A stretch of 64,000 nucleotides of DNA from Branchiostoma floridae (lineage: Eukaryota > Chordata > Leptocardii > Amphioxiformes > Branchiostomatidae). Positions within the stretch are counted from its first letter, which is position 1; every line of letters starts with the position of its first letter. Made by a program: the position numbers and the translations under genes. Below, one piece after another: positions 22,302 to 32,141 of this stretch. Where the stretch lies: the NCBI RefSeq assembly GCF_000003815.2, contig NC_049995.1, positions 13,978,262 to 14,042,261 of the forward strand. The letters run 5' to 3'. The notes under the pieces are model-generated. The model ran no database searches. It was not told the DNA's origin and saw only the letters and a list, made by a program, of their open reading frames with translations.

Positions 22302-23428
22302 AGGCTTTACACTGCAAAAAGGACTGTTGAATATACTTCTTATACTACAGGGCCCAATCAGTATGCAACAAGAGATGTGTAACATAGTCAACGTTAGTTT
22401 AAAGATAATTGGTGTTTATAACTAGCATACATTAGACTTGTAGACATGTGGTTGCATGTAATAAGATACCATGTTCTTACTACACTTACTGATAGGCTAA
22501 TACTAGAACTACTTAGAGAACTTTACCATCCTGACCTTACCATCATTATTTTCAGAGTTTTGACAGACTATCGACAATCAGTCTGTAACTGTGAGATATT
22601 GTATAACACAAGCTATATCAAAGATAACATGCTGTTCATAATTTCCAGATGTTTTGACAGACTGTAGACAATCAATCAGTAGCACTAAGAGACTTTATAA
22701 CACAAGCTATGTTAAAGATCGCTGTTGTTTATTATCTCCAACTGTTGACAGGTGTTTTGACAGACTTTTGACTGTCTGTAACTGTGAGATATTGTATAAC
22801 ACAAGCTATATCAAAGATAACATGCTGTTTATAATTTCCAGGAGTTTTGACAGATTGTAGACAATCGATCAGTAGCAATAAGAGACTTTATAACACAAGC
22901 TATGTTAAAGATAACTGTTATTTGTCATCCCCAGCAAATCGTGACAGACTATAGGGCCCAATAAGTCTGTAACAGCGAAAAAAGAACTTTATTGCGCAAC
23001 GATCGCACACGGTACAATGTATGGCAAAAAAAAGAAGAAACAAACTTATCATCCTAATTACTAAAACAAGTATTAAACATAGCACATATGCAGATTATGA
23101 ATATAGAATGAAATTTGACATTCTAATTTCTAGAACAATAAGAGCTAGCCTAAATCATTGATATTGTACTACAATCGAGTGGGGCTAATTATGAGTTTGA
23201 GCATTTTTCATTATACAACACAAGCTATATTAAAGATCACTGTTGTTTATTATCTCCAGGGGTTTTGAGCAAATCGTGACAGACTACATCCATGGCCCCC
23301 TCCTGCCCCGCCTCTCCAAGATGGCGCTGTACGGAGCGTCAATCCTCGCCTTTGCTGGGCTGTGCTACTTCAACTACAACGATGTCGGCATCACCAAGGC
23401 CTTGTCTATGATCTGGCACGACTTGTAG
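20224..23428 (+). CDS. SDHD: Succinate dehydrogenase cytochrome b small subunit, mitochondrial
   Basis: Four exons join in phase: 20224-20263, 21076-21192, 21842-21980 and 23260-23428 (TAG), giving 154 residues against about 159 in vertebrates. The N terminus (ATFGILRLANR) and the Arg-rich next segment look like a mitochondrial presequence. The core has three hydrophobic helices. It contains HWNAERVLVLGMLG, then MDYCLATAVVLHGHW (the His for haem b), then VTDYIHG (Asp-Tyr of the quinone pocket), and ends FAGLCYFNYNDVGITKAL. It anchors complex II in the inner membrane and helps pass electrons from succinate to ubiquinone. A poly(A) signal AATAAA is at 23473. All key residues I look for are present. 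Confidence 0.97.
22026..22135 (+). repeat. Dispersed CAGxGCTCAAAATACC repeat, copy 1
   Basis: CAGTGCTCAAAATACCACCT and the following GCAGGTTAGTGCAGG closely match 42946-43030, where the element has hAT-like inverted ends. No matching right end is seen here, so this is probably a truncated copy. It lies in SDHD intron 3. Confidence 0.55.
22257..22298 (+). repeat. (TG)n microsatellite
   Basis: A run of GTTTGTTTG followed by about 16 TG repeats lies in SDHD intron 3. Confidence 0.9.
22540..22960 (+). repeat. Tandem copies of SDHD exon 4 acceptor edge (about 95-bp unit)
   Basis: Units carry a TTCCAG-like acceptor followed by a degraded GGGTTTTGAGCAAATCGTGACAGACTA, the first bases of exon 4 (parent at 23260). 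Copies of GTTTTGACAGACT or AAATCGTGACAGACTA occur near 22557, 22649, 22752, 22843 and 22937. The linker GATATTGTATAACACAAGC and its variants is shared between units and also lies just before the real exon. Confidence 0.8.
22978..23085. repeat. Interspersed repeat containing CGGTACAATGTA, copy 1
   Basis: TTTATTG..., then CGGTACAATGTATGGCAAAA, resembles 26160-26270 (TTTATTGACATGTGATAC..., then GCGGTACAATGTAAGCATGA). This suggests two copies of one family inserted in SDHD intron 3 and downstream. The family type is unknown. Confidence 0.4.
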
Positions 23429-23460
23429 TGTGGTAGACTGGTGTGAGAGTATGTCTGTGT

Positions 23461-24040
23461 TGCTGTATATCAAATAAACATTACAAAAGAGTCTGAATAA
23501 GCTGAATAAACACTTTGGAGCAGAAGAGCTTGTACAACTGATCTTCAAGCACTTATAGGGGGAGGTATTATCTAAAAAACATGTAAAAACAGCTCTATTG
23601 TAGAAGCTTTGTTGCTGTATATCAATTAAACATTACAAAAGAGTGTGAATAAGCTTATTGTCAACACTTTGGAGCAGGTGAGCTTATAGACCAGTATGTC
23701 AGACTACTTGGTGCTTTGCTTTGCTATTGATTGTCTTACATAAAATGTCTGTATATCAATTAAACAGCACAAAATTCTGATGTCTTTATTAGCATATTGT
23801 CAACACTTTGGAGCAAATAAGCTTATACAAATGGATGGCAGGCTACATGGTGCTTTGCTTTGCTATTGAATGTCTTACATAAAATGTCATTAAAGAAAAG
23901 AATCTTAAAACTTCTGACATTGTCTTCTTGAAGAAAAATGATTTTTTTCAAAACATGTGACCTTTAAGCACCAGTAGGGAGGGATTATCTCAAAGACATG
24001 TAAAAATCGCTCAACTGTAGAGGCTATACGCCCTTTCTTC
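23461..24040 (+). repeat. Tandem duplications of the SDHD 3' end
   Basis: The segment beginning CTGTATATCAAATAAACA with its poly(A) signal recurs at about 23612 (CTGTATATCAATTAAACA) and 23750. Each copy is followed by CAACACTTTGGAGCA-like sequence. AAGCACTTATAGGGGGAGG (23549) recurs as AAGCACCAGTAGGGAGG at about 23968. The copies have AATTAAA in place of AATAAA. Confidence 0.75.
23473..23478 (+). terminator. SDHD poly(A) signal
   Basis: AATAAA lies 45 nt after the SDHD stop codon, the first signal in the 3' UTR. Confidence 0.7.
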
Positions 24041-24628
24041 GTTACAATGGAAAATTGCTGTCACACGCTAGCAACGGGCTGACATGTACAAAATGATGAC
24101 ATATTTTACTGTTTCCCCTTACAGGAGGACCTAGATTGTCATTTCTACATCACAATCGAAATTGATCAATATATGAATATTTCCTTAACTTGTAGTCAGT
24201 GCAAAGTGCGCAATATAGGACGGGGGTCATTGAAATATTCAAAAGCTACAGCCAATACTTTAGAAGCAACCAGAAAATGCTGAAGAAATATGTTCTGACT
24301 TGTGACTGCTGCCTACCCCTGCGTCAGGGAACCCAGCAGCAGTATAATCTAACCATGGATAGTGAGTGTGTGTGTGAGTGTGTGCAGTGATGAAATTATG
24401 TTGTGATTATTTGTGCACAACATGTAGTTTCTGCAAACAGCTTAGGAAAACAAAAATAAAAGCACTTTTAAAAAGTCACAAATTGTGTTGGTCATCAATT
24501 GTTCATTTCACTTGACTGACTCCACATTTGAAGCATGATAAACATAAGTTTCCGGTAGCCAGTGTTTACACAATCTCTCGCTGACTGGGGTTAATGACCC
24601 CGGCACCTGTAGGGTCGGCAGGTAGGAG

Positions 24629-24880
24629 CTACTCTCTAAGCAGATGTTAGGCTCCGGCTTTTGTTTTTTAGCCAGGCTTTCTATTTTATTTTGTATTGTC
24701 AAAACCTAACTGGCCATGGCTGGCGAACTTAAAGCTATGCTACGCAACATTTGGACAATACAAAAAGTAGATTTTCCTGCCATTTCTTTACATAGTAAGC
24801 CAAGCCTACAATGCAAAATAGAACGCCCGATAAAAATAACTAAAAAAACAGCTTGAGCCTAACCTCTGCTTGGAGAGTAG
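24629..24880. mobile_element. 252-bp TIR element (family 'CTACTCTCC')
   Basis: The left end CTACTCTCTAAGCAGATGTT pairs with the right end, whose reverse complement begins CTACTCTCCAAGCAGAGGTT. Homology runs about 28 bp with a few mismatches. GTAGGAG flanks it on both sides (24622-24628 and 24881-24887), a 7-bp target duplication, or 8 bp if the C at each end is counted. There is no ORF, so it is non-autonomous. The same termini bound the assembly gap at 35590-36094. Confidence 0.8.
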
Positions 24881-26159
24881 GTAGGAGCGCGATTTTAGTC
24901 AGGCTAACGTTTCCGGTATTCTTCTGTTGTTGTTTTTTTATTAAATTCGGAACCAACAATGGTTTTTGGCCGGCCTAAAACAAAAGGCCAGGCTGTCCCC
25001 AGGAGCAATTACGCAGTATCATACACCGGGTGTATCCCTGTTAAAAGGCAGATGGTTCCCAGCCGAATATTACCCTCCCCAGGTGCAGATACATCATACA
25101 AAATTGGCACATGCCACATGGTGGGAGAGAGGTGTAATATACCAGATGTGTCGGCTTGATCTCCAAACATTTATTTATTTCTGGCTTTTTCCTCGATATC
25201 CGTCTCTGGAAGGCTGTTTGTGACAGAAACTTATACCTAGAAAAGGGTGGCTATTTCTCTTAACTTTAATTCTCCCTCGTCAGAGTTTTGTTTTCTACTC
25301 ACCGCTCTACTGCTTTCGGATTGACCTCTTGGCACATTATTTAGCTTCTATTTCTGTAAATCCAGCTATTTGGTTGTACTTGATATCCAACCTTCGCTGC
25401 GTGGGTATCATTGAGAACATATCAGAATCAATGTTACTTATCCGTTGCCATGGAGACGAATTATCAAAAGGGAACAGAAAGAACTAAGTCATCCCAAACC
25501 AATTATGTTGTTTCATTAACTCGACTCAAAAAGTGGTGTCTGTCCTTTTCCCATCCGATTTGCCCTAAAGGTAAATTCCGTTGCCATAGCGACGCTGTAT
25601 CGAATGTCTTTGGGTCAAACTTTTAGGGGTTACTTAGGGTCGTTATGATAGATAAGGCCATATGTTTGTTGTGCTTGGCAAAAACAGTGGGAGGGTCGCA
25701 CCATACACTGAACCTGTATATAATGTACTTAAAAACAAGTGAAAAAAAGATATGTCACTGCCACAATCACTAGAAAATTGTTTGTTGCTTTTTTTTGTAT
25801 TAGCTGTCCCTGGATCGGTTGAAACTTGATTATTTTTGCAGGGCAACCACTCATCATTAAACGTCGCCTGTACTAGTCTCCAAGCAGACGTGTTAGCTGG
25901 ATGAAGAAAGAGTGTGGCAAAATTGGGACAAATAAGCTGCCATGCGATCTTGGTCAGTCTTTTGCAGTCTATCCAGCTATCCACCGGCAGGTCAGTTCAC
26001 CCCTACGCCCCTATTGGGCTTGTATTCCTTCGGTGGCCAAAGTTCCTTATTACTATTAGGCCAGGAGTCTGCTAGAGACTAGCCAGTAGAGTGAATAACA
26101 TTAATTGCACATAGTATCTGCTAACGCTCTTTGGCTAATAACAGGTCAAAAATGAATGA

Positions 26160-26275
26160 ATTAATGGTTTATTGACATGTGATACTTCGCAGCCAGGATC
26201 TGAATGACGTACATGTGTACGCGGTACAATGTAAGCATGACAAAAAAGGAGAAAAAATACTACAAATGAGCATAC
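26160..26275. repeat. Interspersed repeat containing CGGTACAATGTA, copy 2
   Basis: This matches 22978-23085 at TTTATTG and at CGGTACAATGTA followed by an A-rich GACAAAAAAGGAGAAAAA. The boundaries are approximate. Confidence 0.4.
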
Positions 26276-26342
26276 ATTTTGGAACATTGTTATGAAAGTA
26301 CGCTTTATAAAATCAAACGTTATATAGAAACGACAATTGATT

Positions 26343-26545
26343 AAAAGAGGTCTAATGCTACTTCACCTTTATCTTGAGGTAACCTATATCCGTTGCTTAA
26401 AAAAAACAGTGTATTGGGATAATAAGTCGCAATACATGTATAGTGAAAATATTGCAGTTTAAAACCACCGCCGGTCTCTCCCTGAATACCGTGTTTTTAT
26501 AACAGATATAGGTTATCTCAGGAATAAAGGTGAACTAGCGTTAAC
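26343..26545. repeat. Foldback (inverted-repeat) element
   Basis: CTTCACCTTTATCTTGAGGT followed by AACCTATATC at about 26360-26390 pairs with GATATAGGTTATCTCAGGAA followed by TAAAGGTGAA at about 26505-26535. The two arms are about 35 bp with a few mismatches, around a loop of about 115 bp. No ORF is present. Confidence 0.6.
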
Positions 26546-26739
26546 AGGAGGCTTGAAATGATGAGGATACAATTTCCGTTTTTCACATAGTGTCTGCTAG
26601 CGCTCTTTGGCTAATAACAGGTTGAAAAGGGGTCTTACAGCAGGCTCAGAATGATGAGGATAGAATTTCCGTTTTTCAAGAATGCTTGACCCACTCTATA
26701 TCGACCTGCCTCCGGCTGAAATTCTGTCCGCTTGACTTG

Positions 26740-27249
26740 CCGCTAATAATTGGCTGGCGGGAAAGCCCACTTCTGCGTGAAACGCGAGAAAAAGTCGTCT
26801 GCAGTTGGACGCCCCCTCATGACGTCACAGGTCAGCTCTCTCATAGGTAACACCACAGCGGAGAGACCGGTTAAAGCGAACAGGGGTTGCGCTTTAACCC
26901 ATCCTATTGTTTATTATTTTCACCCCACTTTCTCTCCATTTTCGTTCCAAGCTGGCACACTTTGGATAAGAATCGTCGAATTGAATCGGTTTCGGGAACG
27001 GAAAATTTTCGCGGCGGCTTGGAACGTGTGCTACATGGCATAACCGGCGGCGGCAGTCAAAATAATAGGTGTGCGGTTTTCATACGTGTCACTATAGGGA
27101 AGACTGCCTGAATACAGCACTGACGGTGATCATATGCTATCGGCTGCAAGTATACGGCGTTTACAGCTGTGAATGGGAAAAGGATTTGCCCTCGAAGCGG
27201 TTCTACAAGAAAGGACTGCACCTTGCATTCGGAGACACATCTAATCCAG
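26740..27249 (+). promoter_or_regulatory. Promoter-like block with possible non-coding first exon
   Basis: An inverted CCAAT box (ATTGGCTGGCGG, 26748-26759), a perfect CRE palindrome TGACGTCA (26820-26827) and CpG-rich sequence near 27000-27060 precede a strong splice donor, CCAG/GTAAGACC, at 27249/27250. The next plus-strand gene is the TLCD4-like gene, whose first coding exon at 32137 starts with an acceptor and so needs an upstream leader exon. The link between them is inference. Confidence 0.35.
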
Positions 27250-28990
27250 GTAAGACCTAGAACCGTGTAAGGCTTATTTTCTCGAGCTCTCTCCTATGCA
27301 TTTGAGACGCCGCAAAACGGCACAGGCGTCGTGAAACCTGCAATTGTTGCGTTTTATTAAAACGTGACAGGTGATTTGGGAGGTGGGCTCACCGCAGATG
27401 TGTCAACTTGCATGTTCTAATACAGCAGGTGAAATCATTGTGAGGGAAATATCACTACAATATGATTTGCTACCACACCATTTATGAGAAGATTGATGTA
27501 TTCTATACATAACATAAGGAACCTTAGGGGCTCTTTTGCCTTTGCATCATAGACGGGACGTACAGTATATCTCTCCGTGGTTTTAAGATGAGGTCTGTTC
27601 CATGTGAATGACTGTTCTGGTTGGATGTTCCCATTATTTTTTTTTACCCATTGACGCCCGGGTGCACAAAGCCACGTTTAAAGAGCATGACGTAATCATC
27701 ACAACCGGATTTGCAAAAACGACCGGCGGGCGATACCATTGGAAAACATCAGGGGGTGGTGGGTTATGCATACAGTCATCACGGGGGTGGTAACCAAACG
27801 TTACTAACATCATAGAAATTTACCTCTAGCAGAATACCAACTTTTGGATTTATTATGTTGAATATTTATCCGGGTCCCTTCAAATGACAATCGTTCCCAA
27901 AACTTGAGGGGGTGCCTTTTCGAAGTCCTTTATTCTGCTTTTAAAATAATTTACTATTATTGAATTACCATTGTCATTTGTATGTCACGAGTATGTTACG
28001 GTATTGATCTTAGTAGTAGGTTGTGCGAAGAATGGTCATTTTGTATTGTATATCAGATCTTATTATACAGTACTTGATATGCCATCAAAAAGCACGTGAT
28101 TAACCCCCTAAAAATCCTACTCGTAGAGCCTAATCTTTATTTATGAGACATGTTCGGATTGAAAGAAGGATGTAGAAAGAGATGGTATCTGACTGAACTG
28201 ATGATTGCCCTGGCTTCTAAGCACCGACGACTGCTAAAAGACGGGTCACACGAGCATTAAATATTTAAGTTAAGACATTAGAGTGTAGAGATTATAGATC
28301 CCACAGCCTTTAAGTTACAGGTACAGGTACCACCGTTAATCAATTTTGACAGGAAAGCGCTGTTCGTAAGATTTTAAATCCTACTTATGCGCGAACAAGG
28401 AAACAGTAACAGCAGATCTAGACTCTACCAGGTCCACTTATCGCTGGAAAAGAGAAGTTGGCCAAATAGATAGCACATCAGCCGGCTACAAAAACTACAA
28501 GTTACGACATCCCCTTGTCGCCAACTGCAGTTTTATACATACATAGGGGTATCGCAAAATGTAGTTTTGGGCCGGCTTTTTGTGTGCTATCTGTGTATTT
28601 GGCCAACTTTTCGCAGTGACATATGGAGCCTGATAGAGGCTATAACCTTATAGAAAAAAACGTTTGTCGGGGATGGTAGTTTGCCGTGGAAGGGAGTTTT
28701 ACCCCACCAACAAAAATGTTTCCATGGCAAACTTCCTTCCACGGCAAACTCCCTTTCCCGGCATAAGACGCGAAGGCACAAGTCAAAAACAATCCCCAAC
28801 TCCATTGAGCTGAAGTGATGATCAATGCGTACAGAGGTCAGCGCCACCATTTCCTTTGTGCTTTTAAGTAATTATATTTGGTCCGATGCCATGGAGTCCC
28901 GCCAAGTTCCCTTCCATCACTTTGTTTTGTCGCCCTGTTTTCAACGCTAGACATTGCCGTGGGCTAATCACTAAGCCAGCTGGTCCTGTC
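27250..28990. other. No gene seen
   Basis: The sequence is AT-rich with no ORF of interest and no paired splice sites with coding bias. A short imperfect hairpin lies at 28675-28752: TTTGCCGTGGAAGGGAG pairs with CTTCCTTCCACGGCAAA. Confidence 0.45.
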
Positions 28991-29009
28991 TAGCTTTAAA
29001 TGCAGGCTC

Positions 29010-29214
29010 ACTCTAGCCTCAATCGGGCCTTCCTACGGGGGTTCGGGATCGTAGAATTCGGCACAAAAAAATCGGGAAATTGGCCATGGGAGTCAGTCCA
29101 CACTTATGTTTCCTAGCCTCCACTAGGCCTTCCAACGGGTCCAACGGGGGTACAGGGGTCGTAGTATTCGGTAAAAAAATCGGAAAATTGGCCAGGGGAG
29201 TTAGTCTACCCTTC
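29010..29214. repeat. Two tandem copies of an about 100-bp unit
   Basis: TAGCCTCAATCGGGCCTTCC...AAAATCGGGAAATTGGCCA is followed by TAGCCTCCACTAGGCCTTCC...AAAATCGGAAAATTGGCCA. The repeats abut the complex element starting at 29211. Confidence 0.7.
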
Positions 29215-30279
29215 AGGAGGGTCTGCATGGGGGGTCCTGACAACGCTTTACGCTAAATTCAGGACGGTCGACTACGTTTTACGTTAAATTCCGAAGGCTG
29301 GCAACGCTTTACGCTAAATTCAGAAAGGCCGGCAGCGGTTTACGCTAAATTTCGAAAGACTGGCAACACTCGGCAAGGGCGGGGGCATGCTCCGCCGGGG
29401 AGATTTTTAAATTTTGACTCTCTGAAACACCATTTCCTGCATTTTGAGGGGAAATTTTCGCTGGTAGACAAAGCAAAGTTAAATGGCATATCTAATCAAA
29501 GATTCCCAGGGGTTCAGTGTAAGCCACCCAACAGATATTTTACCATGTCAAGCGCCGAAGGGGCGAGGCGTCGCAAGGGTAGTCTGGGGAAATTGTGAAA
29601 TCCTGACACCCTGAAACGCGATTTCCTACGTTTTTCTGGCTATTATATAAAGCTGAGTTAAATGACATTTCTATCAGCAAAAAGGGTGTTTGAGTTTGAC
29701 ACGTCACATCCCCCAACATCATTTTCAGAATTTCAAGCACCGAAGGCGCGAAGCGGCGCAAGGGAGGACCTTGAAAATTTTGAAACCTTGACCCTCTAGA
29801 ATGATATTTCCTGCATTTTATTTGATGGGCAAATTTTGCTGGCAGACTAAGCTAATTAATAACTTCAATGACATTCCTATTAGCAAAAAGGTTTTCGAGG
29901 GCGAGGCCACCGATACAATTTTTACTATGTCGATGACCGAATAGTCGCAAGGGAGGTCCGGCAAAATTTTGAAATCTTGATCCTTTGAAACGCAATTTCC
30001 TTTGTTTTGAGGGCTAAAATTTACTGGTAGACTACGCTTCGATTTACGAAATTTGGGAGGCCAGACTACGATTTACGGGTAATTTTTAGGCTAGATTACG
30101 TTTTACGTAAAATTTTTGGGCTAGATTACGCTTTACGTGAAATGCACTGGCTACGCTTTACGGTAAATTTTCCATCCTCACTACGATTTACGTGAAATAA
30201 AATAGCCTCCCTACGAATAACGGGAAATTAAAAGGCATGCCTACGCCCTACGGAAAAGAGCATGCAGACCCTCCTTCAG
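29211..30279. mobile_element. Complex non-autonomous element with palindromic terminal arrays and internal 190-bp repeats
   Basis: The ends are inverted: AGGAGGGTCTGCATG at 29215-29229 and CATGCAGACCCTCCT at 30260-30275. Inside each end is an array of about 30-bp units built on ACGCTTTACGCTAAATT or TACGTTTTACGTAAAATTTT, with a TTTACGTAAA palindromic core (left 29245-29365, right 30020-30255). Between them lie about four units of about 190 bp. Each begins near GCGCAAGGGAGG/TCGCAAGGG and contains TTTGAAA-CCTTGA-CCCT and ATTTCCTGCATTTT. No ORF is seen, so a transposase would have to come from elsewhere. Confidence 0.6.
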
Positions 30280-31190
30280 GGGTTCATGATTCCTCTCCGG
30301 AACCAGCTCCTTTGGTTGCCCAACCCCCCTGACAAATTATTCTCCCGAAAATAGCCAGCGTTGTCTGTCTGGTAGAGAACAAAGAGTCAACTGGTCCGAA
30401 GCTTCAAATGCAGGATCAAGCGCAGACGCATTAATTATGTTGATTTTTTTTTCTACCAGATGGAGCACGTCAAAAATTAGATTTGCATGACTGATGACTT
30501 AATAATTGGGATTTGATCCATGATCTTAACGCATGATTTAAAAGACGACAAAACACACACTGAAAAGTACAAAATACACACTAAAAGTACAGAACACACT
30601 TTTTAAAATCAAGGAAATCTGTTTGAGGTATACTTAGTCTAGTAGAAATTTGGGTCGCCCTATGGTTGGTGGGCATTTAAAAAACGTACTGTTTTCTGGC
30701 CTGGCCGCTGATGGCTGCGGTTTTACATATTAGCCCCATTCCGAGAACTTTACATAATCAGCATAGATTCACAATAGCCTATATAAGTACCACCAGTGTG
30801 ACCACCTGCACTTTTTGGTGGTTGTCCCTTTTCCCAATTGACACAAAGATAAAGAATCATTTCTATAGTGACCACCTGTCCACAGAGACCGGATTTTATC
30901 AGTTCACTGACCGGTCTTCTTAGGTAGTTTAGTCCGTACAAAAAGGCCCAATGTGTAGCCTGCTTTCAAGGCTAAAGTATGACTTGAAGAGGGCTTGGGT
31001 CATCATAAAAAGTGGGTGAAGGTCAGTTAACAATTTCCTATAGGCTCCGCCCGGGCATTAGAATTACTAGCATATTGAACATATTGGATTGAAGACCTTT
31101 CATTGCACCCTATCCCAGAGGGCCAAATCCAGGTCATCTCTATGTTTTAATGATTGACAATAATTGCATCGCCATAATTCAGCGAGGCTG
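30280..31190. other. No gene seen
   Basis: This is AT-rich sequence without coding signal. A block of AAAGTACA/ACACACT repeats occurs at 30550-30605. Confidence 0.4.
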
Positions 31191-31202
31191 TTCGATCTAG
31201 TC

Positions 31203-31236
31203 GTTGCTAGGCAACCTGAACCCGTTGCTTGGCAAC
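31203..31236. promoter_or_regulatory. Tandem RFX X-box motifs
   Basis: GTTGCTAGGCAAC (31203-31215) and GTTGCTTGGCAAC (31224-31236) are near-perfect inverted-repeat X-boxes, 21 bp apart centre to centre. They lie about 0.9 kb upstream of the first coding exon of the TLCD4-like gene. RFX factors bind such sites at promoters of ciliary and other genes. A further good match, GTTGTCATGGCAAC, lies at 32870-32883 in the first coding intron. Confidence 0.5.
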
Positions 31237-31384
31237 CGTAATCAGTCTCCTGCTGTTCAAGCTGTCGTCTGTCTCTTGCTCGGGCGAACAGGCAGGGTCA
31301 AAGGGCGGGTCGATAATTTCGTAAATTGATTTCCCGGGAGTTTAGCACGATTACCGGAGAGCTGTTCAGAAGGTGTTTAACACC

Positions 31385-31690
31385 CTATGCAGCACGTACC
31401 GTGGCCGATAGCAACAATGGACAACACACCTATTTTTTTCTGATCAACACACCTTTTTTTCTGATCGACACACCTCCTGTATTTTTTTATCAGCACACCC
31501 ATTGTTCCTGATCAACACACCTATTTTCTGCGCAACACACTTACTTATTTTGCGCTGCACACTTACTTTTATCCGTGTTATTATAGGTGTGTTGCACAGA
31601 ACACTGAGGTGTGTTGACCCAAGGGGTCAAGGTTGACCAGAAAAATTGTTGCCTTTTGTTGCTGTCGGCCACAGTAGGCACGGCATTTTG
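31385..31690. repeat. Foldback element with ACACACCT minisatellite
   Basis: Arms CGTGGCCGATAGCAACAA (about 31399) and TTGTTGCTGTCGGCCAC (about 31656) are inverted. Between them are about seven copies of a 20-25 bp unit, CTGATCAACACACCTATTTT with variants. Near the right arm the unit is inverted (AGGTGTGTTG at about 31586 and 31610). Confidence 0.6.
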
Positions 31691-31739
31691 CTGAATTATC
31701 CGGCTATCGGATCAAAGGGTTGGTTATTGATCGATCGAT

Positions 31740-32136
31740 TGATTGATTGATTGATTGATTCATGTATTGATTGGCAGAAAATATGACCCTGGAAGTGACG
31801 CACCTCCTGACGGCGACAGGAGGGTTCCTGGGATGTTGACGATTGTTTTTTTTTTGTATATTTGTTTGTTTGCCAGTAACGATGACCCCGGAACTGTCCC
31901 ACCTCCTAATCGCAACTGGAGGTTTTCTCAGGATGTTGATGACTGATTGTTTGTTTGTTTGTTTGTTTGTTTGTTTGTTTACAGTAACCATGACTCTGGA
32001 GGCAACACACCTCCTGGCCGCTGCGAGCGGGTTCCTCGGCATGCTGATGATCTACAAGTTCATCAGTCCTCGGGTTGATGATTTATTGATTGATTGTTTG
32101 TTTGTTTTTGTGTTTGTTTGTTTGTTTGTTCTACAG
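31740..32136 (+). repeat. Three upstream copies of TLCD4-like exon 1, separated by (GTTT)n/(GATT)n
   Basis: The first coding exon (ATG at 32142) is preceded by copies with an aligned ATG at 31990, 31882 and 31783. They become more degraded with distance. The nearest differs from the real exon by four bases over about 85, and all four are synonymous third positions. Each of the nearer two copies is preceded by an acceptor-like AG after a (GTTT)n tract. Confidence 0.85.
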
Positions 32137-32141
32137 TAACC

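Larger units (their letters stand above)
24888..26739. other. Gene-free stretch with repeat fragments and X-box-like motifs
   Basis: I find no convincing exon. CTAGTCTCCAAGCAGACGTG at about 25873 and GTCTGCTAGAGACTAG at about 26070 may be the two ends of another, diverged copy of the CTACTCTCC family. GTTGCCATGGAGAC (25444-25457) and GTTGCCATAGCGAC (25580-25593) fit the RFX X-box consensus. Two related blocks, around 26105 and 26582, share CTCTTTGGCTAATAACAGG. AATGATGAGGATA(C/G)AATTTCC occurs at about 26559 and 26650. Confidence 0.5.

Noticed and set aside
28587-28850. Small minus-strand ORFs with repeated GSLPWK-like phrases
   Set aside because: They come from the imperfect hairpin at 28675-28752, not from a gene.
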